Source: Fidelibacterota bacterium
GTDB lineage: Bacteria > Fidelibacterota > Fidelibacteria > Fidelibacterales > Fidelibacteraceae
Reading direction: 5' to 3'
Length of the DNA: 58,667 nucleotides
NCBI GenBank assembly: GCA_028718545.1
Contig: JAQULT010000004.1
Coordinates: 1-58,667, forward strand
The stretch's first letter is position 1, and each line of letters opens with the position of its first letter. The position numbers and the translations under genes were made by a program. Below the pieces are notes generated by a model that was not told where the DNA came from, ran no database searches, and worked only from the letters and a program-made list of their open reading frames with translations. This document shows positions 48,857-56,105 of this stretch, one piece after another.

Positions 48857-48887
48857 TGCGGACGCCCGGGAAATCGGGGCGTCCGCA
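48857..48887 (-). terminator. Perfect 11-bp GC-rich hairpin between the Asp-box cargo and the TBDR
   Basis: TGCGGACGCCC and GGGCGTCCGCA form perfect arms around 9 bases. It lies 14 bases after one stop codon and 16 bases before the next start. On the minus strand no T run follows, so it may attenuate, protect an mRNA end or mark processing rather than terminate fully. Confidence 0.5.
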
Positions 48888-48900
48888 GGTTAAACCCTGT

Positions 48901-50976
48901 TTATTTTAGCAATACGGTTTTATAAGTCTGTGTCCGGCCTTTTCCGCTCAGCGCGTAGAAGTAAATACCGGATGAGAGGCGCGAACCGTCCAAACGGGCA
49001 TCATAGCTTCCGCTTTCCCGGAAACCTTCAAAGAGCGTGGTGACTTTTTGACCCAGGGTGTTGAAAACATCCAGACGGTATTCACCGGCTTCCCGGATAT
49101 GATAAGCGATCGTAGTAAGCGGGTTGAAAGGGTTCGGATAGCTCTGTTCCAGCACAAAGACATCGGGAAGCACAGGGGTTTCGGCGACCGCCGTGCCGGG
49201 ATGGCTAACGGTCATGAAATAAATGCGGTTCATATAATCTTCCGGTACGGCATCCGACTCATCGTTGTCAACGGTGTGAATGGAATATTCCGGAACCTGG
49301 TAAACGATATAAACCTTATCGTCGGTCGCATCCGGATCGGCGTGGGCACAGATCTCGTCAAAGTCATCAGTGTTCGTGACATTGATCTCGCCCTGCCAGG
49401 TCCTTCCCGCATCTGCGGAACGATTGACGTAAATGTCGTAACTTTTCATGTACAGCAGGGTATCGCCTTCGCTTTCGCTGTATTCTTTATAAATATTCCC
49501 CTTGGGGTATACCACATAAAGGACGTCCGGGTTTTCGCTGGACGTCGCCATGGCCGGAAAAAAGCTCTGCCAGGCACGGCTGCTGGTACCGTAATTGAAA
49601 CGCCAGGTATTCTGCATGCTGGTCACAAAGGACACTTCCCATTCGGCACTTTCCGATGCGGGATCGGCGCAGTACAAATGATAGAAACCGCAGCCTTCGT
49701 GGACAGTGGGCATAATGTAACCGGCCTGCTCGGATTCCGGGATCACCAGACACATAAAATGCACGCCCCCGTTCTGGTCAACGATCATATCGTTATCATA
49801 GCCGATGAAAAGTCCCGGGTAATTCAGGGTATCCAGTATCGCATCCTCTTCGCCGTTGAGGGCGTCAACGATCAGAGTATCGGTCCCGTACACGACCTCG
49901 TACTGGCTACTGGGCAGATAAACGTCAAAGATATTGTCGTCAAAGACATTGTCCGGGACATAATAATAAGGAACATCCGGATCAAAGGACGCTGTCGTCC
50001 AGGTTTGCCCGTAATCGCTGGTCTTGCGGAATTTAAAAGTATGGTAAGCGTTATTATCGACGAGATCAGCATAATCCGGGTGCCAGTAGGCGACATTGGC
50101 CACGTAGCCAACACCGTTGTTATTTACAGAGATCAGCGCATCCGAAGTAGTGGAACCATCTGCAGAACCCGGTTCAAAATAGGTTTTGGCATCCAGGATC
50201 TTTTCTGCGGCGGAAAAGGTCACGGAACCTTCGCCGATGGCGGTCGAACGGAACAAATACATATTATGACTGCTGACATCGTTGGCATCGAACTCGCGCC
50301 AGGTCGTAAAGGTCATATTGATATGTCCCGTTCCGTCCGGCTCTTCACTGTAATCAGGGCAGCCCATCCACAGACCTTCCGGATTGCTGGAAGCTACGCC
50401 GATGTAAGCGGGTGAATTCATATAACCACCACCCCAGCCAAGCATGTCCATTGTAAAAAGGGGTTTGCCTTCAGCATCAATCCCGGATGTGGGATTTGTT
50501 TCAGTCCATGCAATAAAAGGATAAGCACCGGCTCCGATGGCGGAGGGATAACGTCCTTCCAGTATTCCGGGGGCATCCGCGTTCAGCTGGCTTGCATTGG
50601 TCCAGGTCTCGCCGTTATCCAGGCTGTAAGCCATACCAATCGCGCCGGCTTTCCCCGCAATACCGATCCACTGGCGGTATGCCATGACAAAGGTATTTCC
50701 GCTGTGGGAAATGGGGTTGGTGACATTGGATACCATTCCGAAACCGTTCTTGCTCGAATCGATCAAAACAGCTGCAAACTCCGGATCATAAACCGCTGAT
50801 GCGGATTTTGCACTTGTCTTCGACAGCACCTGGTTATCATAAATGGCATCTGCAGCTTCCTTGATCATGCGTTCGACCCGGCTTTGATGCTTTACCGGAA
50901 TTTCCGCGGTCCGCGCCGCGTAAGCGGCCGAAAACAGGAAAATACCTGCAATACAAGCGTTAACAATACGTTTCAT
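48901..50976 (-). CDS. Secreted Asp-box (BNR-type) propeller protein with type IX sorting domain
   Basis: A 691-residue surface protein. After the signal peptide (about 1-20) at least three Asp-box (SxDxGxTW) motifs are visible: YSLDNGETWT near 120, KTSDYGQTWTT, and RSADAGRTWQ. They mark a sialidase-like beta-propeller. Catalytic residues of a sialidase cannot be recognised, so glycan binding or an unrelated propeller function is equally likely. The C-terminus is a canonical sorting domain (SYPNPFNPLTTIAYHI, LDVFNTLGQKV, ending KTVLLK). A TTG 12 bases upstream lies within the ribosome site GGAGG, which points to the ATG at 50976. It is 22 bases downstream of the Lrp-type regulator. Confidence 0.85.
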   Translation of the reverse strand: MKRIVNACIAGIFLFSAAYAARTAEIPVKHQSRVERMIKEAADAIYDNQVLSKTSAKSASAVYDPEFAAVLIDSSKNGFGMVSNVTNPISHSGNTFVMAYRQWIGIAGKAGAIGMAYSLDNGETWTNASQLNADAPGILEGRYPSAIGAGAYPFIAWTETNPTSGIDAEGKPLFTMDMLGWGGGYMNSPAYIGVASSNPEGLWMGCPDYSEEPDGTGHINMTFTTWREFDANDVSSHNMYLFRSTAIGEGSVTFSAAEKILDAKTYFEPGSADGSTTSDALISVNNNGVGYVANVAYWHPDYADLVDNNAYHTFKFRKTSDYGQTWTTASFDPDVPYYYVPDNVFDDNIFDVYLPSSQYEVVYGTDTLIVDALNGEEDAILDTLNYPGLFIGYDNDMIVDQNGGVHFMCLVIPESEQAGYIMPTVHEGCGFYHLYCADPASESAEWEVSFVTSMQNTWRFNYGTSSRAWQSFFPAMATSSENPDVLYVVYPKGNIYKEYSESEGDTLLYMKSYDIYVNRSADAGRTWQGEINVTNTDDFDEICAHADPDATDDKVYIVYQVPEYSIHTVDNDESDAVPEDYMNRIYFMTVSHPGTAVAETPVLPDVFVLEQSYPNPFNPLTTIAYHIREAGEYRLDVFNTLGQKVTTLFEGFRESGSYDARLDGSRLSSGIYFYALSGKGRTQTYKTVLLK

Positions 50977-50998
50977 TTTTACCTCCAATTATTTTTTC

Positions 50999-51448
50999 TT
51001 ATTCCAGATATAATGCGGATGTTTCTTTTTCTGTCTTCAATACGATGGTCGATTCCGTCATCTTGACGTTTTCGATCAGATTAATGCTGTCCAGCAATTT
51101 TTCCAGATCCTCGGTCCCCGAAGTCCGGACCTTTGCCATTATAGAGCCTTTGCCGGCAATATAATGGATTTCCTGGATCTTGTCAAATTGCGCCAGTTCT
51201 TTTCCCGTAGCCCGCATTTTTGTCAGATCATAGAGAGTGATCAGTACTATGGCAAGCAGATTCAAGCCCAGCACGGCAGGATCAAGACGCGCTTCGTAGC
51301 GTTTGACCACACCCGCTTTTTCGAGTTTTTTCACGCGTTCGTAAATGGCGGAAGCCGTCATGTTCATATGGCGGGCGATCTCGGCATTGGATGTCCTGGC
51401 ATTGTTCTGCAGGATCCTTAAAATCACCTTATCTTTTTGGTCGAGCAT
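50999..51448 (-). CDS. Lrp/AsnC-family transcriptional regulator heading a surface operon
   Basis: A 149-residue member of the feast/famine family. The N-terminal winged helix-turn-helix (about 1-60) shows LDQKDKVILRILQNNARTS, EIARHMNMTASAIYERVKKLEKAG and VVKRYEARLDP. A RAM-type alpha/beta ligand-binding domain follows (about 65-145). These proteins form octameric wraps and often sense amino acids. GGAG lies 9 bases before the ATG. Directly upstream is a promoter overlapped by a perfect palindrome, probably its own operator. The next gene begins 22 bases after its stop, so it likely controls the surface operon it heads. Confidence 0.93.
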   Translation of the reverse strand: MLDQKDKVILRILQNNARTSNAEIARHMNMTASAIYERVKKLEKAGVVKRYEARLDPAVLGLNLLAIVLITLYDLTKMRATGKELAQFDKIQEIHYIAGKGSIMAKVRTSGTEDLEKLLDSINLIENVKMTESTIVLKTEKETSALYLE

Positions 51449-51470
51449 GTTAATTTTCTCCGGTTAATTG

Positions 51471-51491
51471 ACAAATTACGTGATAATTTGT
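51471..51491. promoter_or_regulatory. Probable Lrp operator (perfect inverted repeat)
   Basis: ACAAATTA and TAATTTGT are exact complements around 5 bases (cgtga). The A/T-rich centre-weak palindrome covers the predicted -10 box and part of the spacer of the lrp promoter, the classic place for autorepression. Confidence 0.6.
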
Positions 51492-51501
51492 AAGTTCACA
51501 A
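51473..51501 (-). promoter_or_regulatory. Predicted promoter of the Lrp-headed operon
   Basis: On the minus strand TTGTGA and TAATTT are separated by 17 bases; the predicted transcription start gives a leader of under 20 bases before the lrp start codon. A terminator immediately upstream makes a promoter necessary here. Confidence 0.55.
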
Positions 51502-51609
51502 GAAAAAAAATGCCGTTTCCCGCTTTGTTACACTCCTTTTTTTCTGAAACTCCATAATTTGCCGTTCTTTTATTTAATTTTTGAACATTCTTATTATATA
51601 ACCCGCGGG

Positions 51610-51647
51610 AAAAAAGACCGTCCCGACTCCGGTATCCGGAGCGGGAC
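51610..51647 (-). terminator. Intrinsic terminator of cassette B
   Basis: GTCCCG and CTCCGG, separated by one bulged A, pair with CCGGAG-CGGGAC (12 base pairs). On the minus strand TCTTTTTT follows. It lies about 30 bases past the cassette B PorV stop codon. Confidence 0.88.
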
Positions 51648-51678
51648 GCTCTTTGTTATTTTCAGCAATCGAAGCTGT

Positions 51679-52707
51679 TTAGAGGGCTATTCCCAGACAG
51701 ATCAGGTTCTGGCTACCCAGCAGCTGCGAAGGCCGGAATACGTAATCGACGGAGATATTGGATTGTGCGACCTGGAATTTGACTCCGGCACCCAGGGTCA
51801 GGCCAAAGACGCTGTTCCCCATTTCGGCACCGGCCTGCAGGATCTGAATTGCATATCCTGCACGGATAAAACCGATATTCGCAAAATTCAATTCCGTTCC
51901 GATACGCAGGTAATCGGCTTCGGTATTGCTGTTCTGATAGGTTGCACCCAGCAGCAGCAATTCGCCGGCCTGATAGGACAGACCGATCTCCATGCTGGCG
52001 GGCAGCTGGTCGGAAGAGGTCGGATGATAGAAATAATCGTTATAGGTCTCTCCAACCACCCGGGCCCGGTTCAGCAAACCGCTGCCGCTGTACTGCATGT
52101 TGGTTCCGATATTGCGGATCGCGAGTCCAAGTGATAATCCTTCGATATCAACCAGATTATGGTACTGCAGTCCAAAATCGAAGGCAAGCGCTGTCGCGTT
52201 GGCGCGGGGGACGCTTTCGTAGATCAGCTTGGCCGTCAGACCGACATTGATGCGGTCGGTCAGTTTCCGGGAGTAGGTCGCACCCATAGTGCTGAAACTC
52301 GGGGAATAGGTCGCGCCGCTCTCGCCGTCCATATCCTGTACGGTCGTGATCGGAATATCTCCGAATGAAAGCGTCTTGATATTGACGGCAATTACACCCT
52401 GCTGTCCGGTGTTGAAGGCAACACCGAAGTAGTTGTAATTGATATCCGCAATATATTTGGCCGAAGCGAACATTCCGCTGAAACGGCCGTCAAAATCGCT
52501 CAACCCGGCGGGATTGTAGAATATTGCATCCACACCGCGGGTGTAGGCAATATCCGATCCGTTCATACCCAGAGTACGGCCGCCGACCGGGATCTGGACC
52601 TGGACGCCGGCAGAAGTACCGGCCCGGTCAACATCCCCGGCATAAGCCACCGTAACGAGCAGGGCTATGATCAGGACAAGCGACATGAATTTATTGTGAA
52701 GTTTCAT
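51679..52707 (-). CDS. PorV/PorQ-family outer-membrane barrel, cassette B
   Basis: A 342-residue barrel protein with signal peptide (MSLVLIIALLVTVAYA) and the family box GGRTLGMNGSDIAYTRGVDAIFYNPAGLSDF, then strands including TYSRKLTDRINVGLTAKLIYES, ALAFDFGLQYHN and LSLGLAIRNIGTN. It parallels the cassette A barrel closely. GGAG precedes two adjacent ATGs; the second (52707) has the better 7-base spacing. The open frame upstream to 52746 lacks a ribosome site and overlaps the preceding gene. It is the last gene before a terminator and, unlike cassette A, has no extra cargo gene after it. Confidence 0.82.
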   Translation of the reverse strand: MKLHNKFMSLVLIIALLVTVAYAGDVDRAGTSAGVQVQIPVGGRTLGMNGSDIAYTRGVDAIFYNPAGLSDFDGRFSGMFASAKYIADINYNYFGVAFNTGQQGVIAVNIKTLSFGDIPITTVQDMDGESGATYSPSFSTMGATYSRKLTDRINVGLTAKLIYESVPRANATALAFDFGLQYHNLVDIEGLSLGLAIRNIGTNMQYSGSGLLNRARVVGETYNDYFYHPTSSDQLPASMEIGLSYQAGELLLLGATYQNSNTEADYLRIGTELNFANIGFIRAGYAIQILQAGAEMGNSVFGLTLGAGVKFQVAQSNISVDYVFRPSQLLGSQNLICLGIAL

Positions 52708-52745
52708 CATAACACTCCTTTTTAATGATGTTCGTTCATGTGGCA

Positions 52746-55700
52746 TTAATAGTATTCCAGTATCTGCTTACTCTGAATGATCATGAACTTCAGGATCTTC
52801 TGTTCGCCGACATCCGGCATATCAATATGGGCAATGTACATGCCGCTTGCGACGGGGATATTGGATGCATTCATCAGATCCCATTGCGCAAACTGCGCCG
52901 CAGCATTGTCATGACTGATCGTACGGACCAGTACGCCTGCCAGATTGAAGATCTTGATCGTTGCCTTGGCGGGCAGATGCGTGAAGGTCACGTACTGGTT
53001 GTAGGGAGATGTCGAGAGTTCGTTGTAAGCATAGTAGGGATTCGGGAAGACGTTGATCTTCTCGATCGCCAATGCCAGCAATGAATCGCTGCTTGTCGGA
53101 TCAAGTCCGGCGGTTGAGAATTCAAAGACATCTGTGATGTCGTTCGGCTTGTGGGTGTTGAAGCGGATCACTGTTCCGTTTGCAGGCGGAACTGCGGGAG
53201 GATCAACATACATGGCGATGATGAGGTTGTTCAACTGCGGGTAGACATAGGGATTGTCGGGGCTGCCCCAGCCGGTGCTGGAGGGTGCCGCATAGATATC
53301 ATTTGCCGCAATATAAGCAGCTTCATCCGTAACCTTGTATCCATCGGCGGAGTTGTCATAAGCATAGATCCGTTCAAACGCTTCGCCGCCGAAATAGCCT
53401 TCACCGGTACCAAGGTCCCAGGTCAGGTCCGTACCGGCAACCTGGCCGTCATTAACGGCCGGGAACAGCCTGCGAACGGTTCCGTCCAGATCGTATTTAT
53501 ATACGGCGAACGGGACTTTTTCGGTCAGAACAGCATCGGTAAGATAACTCCAGGCAACGGACGAATCGCCGAATACCACTTCAAAATCCGAGGTGCCGAA
53601 AGACTGGAAGCGGTCAAAAACTGCTTCAGCAAAAGCGCCATTTAAGGCATGAAGCGGATTGTCCAGATAGAAGGGCAGCGCGCCACCGGCACGATGCCAG
53701 GGCTGAGAACCGTCACCGGTATAGTTCAGGCTCAGGAAGAGGTTGTTGTCAACCATCGTTCCGTTTGGAGCATCCAGCTGAACGACGTTTTTGATTCCCG
53801 AGGGGGGACCGGCAACCTTAATCTCCAGACCGTCAACAACCGGAGCGCCGGCTTTTTCGCTCAGGCTTGAGACCTGTGCGTTTCCGCTGCTGAGCAGGGT
53901 ATTGCCATCCGTAACATCGATTACATTATAGAGAACTTCCGTGGAATCTTCGTTATAAGAGAATGTAACCTTATAATCATGTCCCGTAATGGCAAAAGGA
54001 TCCACGACGGTAACGGCAAGCTGGCCGCCGCTGGCTCCTGCGGTATGTTCAACCGGGATTTGGCTTTGTACTGCCGCGTTCAATCCAACGCCCGGCAGCG
54101 GTTCCTGCAGCGTTACCGCCATGGGAACTACCGAAGATTCCATTGCTTTTTCCGCCAGACGGCCTTCATCATGGTTCTGGTTGTAAGCCGTGACGGCAAA
54201 GTAATAGGTGGAACCTTCATAGAGCGGTTTGTTGTTAATGTAGTCCCAGTCAATGATGATATAACGTTGTACGCCGCCGTCATTGCCGTAAATGATCGGA
54301 ACGCTGACCTCTTCGCCTTCATAAGCAGACGGAGTCCGGTGTTCGTAGATCAGTTTGATACCGTTGTCCACATCAAAGGTCGCTATACGTACTGCCTGAT
54401 CTTTGGTTGCGGTGCCGTGCGGCAGCTGATAAACGTTGTATCCTTCAAACACGTATCCGGAAACTTCCGTTTCCTCGATCTGTGCAACACGGGCGACATC
54501 GCTGCCCCATTCGAGCACAATACTTTGCTCGAAAGGACGTGCTGTGACATTCGGGGAAACCGGCGGTTTGGGAACTTCACGGAACAAACCGTCAAAAAGC
54601 TGCTGTGCAACGGCATCGGTGGTTTTCAGGTCCGCGACCGAACCGATTGCATTTGCTCCCAGTCCGCCGAGAATGGCTACAACCACTTCCTGCACATCGC
54701 CGGGAGCAAAGTTAAAGGGACCGGAGGACAGACAAATACGGCGGTCTCCCGGAGGGAAGTATCCGCCGGCCGAGCCGTCAAGGTCGCCGGTTCCGGCAAC
54801 GGGATCGCCCCAGAGCGGAAACTTGGTTTCCGCATTGGCGGGATTATTGCCTTCATACCAGGGTGTCGGATTGTTGACGTCGTCGGTCGGGACATATCCG
54901 CGCATCAGGTTGTAGAACTGCAGTGTTCCTTCGAATTCACCCAGTGTCGGGTCGGAAATCGCAGAACCGGCGGAGAACCAGCCGAAAGAGGTCATACCCA
55001 GGTTTTTGTAACCGGGCAGATAATCCAGTTCAAAGATCGCGGTATCGGTCGCGGCAGCCGCTACAATGGGTCCCTGGAAAAAGTCATAACCGAAAGCCGG
55101 CGGCGCCAGATCAAAGGCATCGTAATCGCCGTCCGTGGCTTCACCGTTGTAGGCGTATCCGAGGCTCAGGACCGTATCGCAGCCGCAATAGTCGTTGGAT
55201 GCGCTCCCAAGGTCCGGGTCCGCCCACATGGACACGTACATGTCGGTCATGTTGTAATTGGATTTATTGATCAGTTTGTTGGAACGGAAAACGATCTGCC
55301 CCAGGCGCACGCCGGGCTGGTTGTAAGCCCAGAGAGTGGTCTGCAGCTCAAGACCGATGGGGTTTGAGCCGTAGAGACCGGTTGTGGCGCTCTGATTGTA
55401 ATCGTTACAGACATACCAGATAATCTGGTCCGCCTGGGCGATACCGGGTACATCCACGCCGTCTGTCCATGCTCCGTCGGTATCGATATCGTAATACGGC
55501 GCTCCCAGATCGACCGGCCATTCGGCCCAGTCAAGGGCATACTGGTCCATGATCTCCTGGGTCATTGCCGTGGTAACGCTGGTGGCGTCGATCATGTTCT
55601 GTTCCGCGGCATCCTGGATCAGCTGAGCATGGGTCAGGCTTTCGTAATCCGGACGGATACGGTAAACGCGTACCCGGGGATCCGAAACAGAGGCGGTAAC

Positions 55701-56069
55701 GGCACTTGTATAGTCGCCGCCGGTAATGACCCAGCCGGGAATCGTTCCGATGTTATAGGTCTGTCCGCCGACACGGATATCGGTGGCGCTGCCGTTCACA
55801 CGGCCGCCCCAGACAAAACCGTCCTGATAGATCGTTCCGGCTGTTCCGCGCGGATATACTCCACCGGAACTCCCGTCGGGCGCATGGCCGGTTTGGCCGT
55901 TATAATACACCCAGTAGCTCCAGTTGGAAATATTCGACAGCGTCCGGGTTAACTGGCCCGCTGTCGCTGCCGCCGCTTTGCTCAGGGGCCGGCCTTCCGC
56001 CGGTGCGGCGGTCAGACTCAGCGCGAAGAGCAGGGCGACAATGATAACGCATGTCATTATTTTCTTCAT
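52746..56069 (-). CDS. Large secreted protein with FN3-like core and variant PNPY C-terminal domain, cassette B
   Basis: A 1,107-residue exported protein of unknown function, homologous in architecture to the cassette A protein. The signal peptide is IIVALLFALSLTAAPAEG. A mature N-terminal region follows with GGVYPRGTAGTIYQDGFVWGG, a pattern seen in uncharacterised FCB surface proteins. Near residue 450 is SSGPFNFAPGDVQEVV, then an FN3-like module (FEGYNVYQLPHG, STYYFAVTAYNQN). The C-terminal ~100 residues begin FPNPYYAYNEL and run TFTHLPAKATIKIFNLAGVLV, ending MIIQSKQILEYY. AAGGAG precedes the ATG. It is 36 bases after its TBDR and 38 before its PorV. Confidence 0.75.
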   Translation of the reverse strand: MKKIMTCVIIVALLFALSLTAAPAEGRPLSKAAAATAGQLTRTLSNISNWSYWVYYNGQTGHAPDGSSGGVYPRGTAGTIYQDGFVWGGRVNGSATDIRVGGQTYNIGTIPGWVITGGDYTSAVTASVSDPRVRVYRIRPDYESLTHAQLIQDAAEQNMIDATSVTTAMTQEIMDQYALDWAEWPVDLGAPYYDIDTDGAWTDGVDVPGIAQADQIIWYVCNDYNQSATTGLYGSNPIGLELQTTLWAYNQPGVRLGQIVFRSNKLINKSNYNMTDMYVSMWADPDLGSASNDYCGCDTVLSLGYAYNGEATDGDYDAFDLAPPAFGYDFFQGPIVAAAATDTAIFELDYLPGYKNLGMTSFGWFSAGSAISDPTLGEFEGTLQFYNLMRGYVPTDDVNNPTPWYEGNNPANAETKFPLWGDPVAGTGDLDGSAGGYFPPGDRRICLSSGPFNFAPGDVQEVVVAILGGLGANAIGSVADLKTTDAVAQQLFDGLFREVPKPPVSPNVTARPFEQSIVLEWGSDVARVAQIEETEVSGYVFEGYNVYQLPHGTATKDQAVRIATFDVDNGIKLIYEHRTPSAYEGEEVSVPIIYGNDGGVQRYIIIDWDYINNKPLYEGSTYYFAVTAYNQNHDEGRLAEKAMESSVVPMAVTLQEPLPGVGLNAAVQSQIPVEHTAGASGGQLAVTVVDPFAITGHDYKVTFSYNEDSTEVLYNVIDVTDGNTLLSSGNAQVSSLSEKAGAPVVDGLEIKVAGPPSGIKNVVQLDAPNGTMVDNNLFLSLNYTGDGSQPWHRAGGALPFYLDNPLHALNGAFAEAVFDRFQSFGTSDFEVVFGDSSVAWSYLTDAVLTEKVPFAVYKYDLDGTVRRLFPAVNDGQVAGTDLTWDLGTGEGYFGGEAFERIYAYDNSADGYKVTDEAAYIAANDIYAAPSSTGWGSPDNPYVYPQLNNLIIAMYVDPPAVPPANGTVIRFNTHKPNDITDVFEFSTAGLDPTSSDSLLALAIEKINVFPNPYYAYNELSTSPYNQYVTFTHLPAKATIKIFNLAGVLVRTISHDNAAAQFAQWDLMNASNIPVASGMYIAHIDMPDVGEQKILKFMIIQSKQILEYY

Positions 56070-56105
56070 TATAATCTCCTTAACTATTTATACGTTTCAT
56101 CAATG

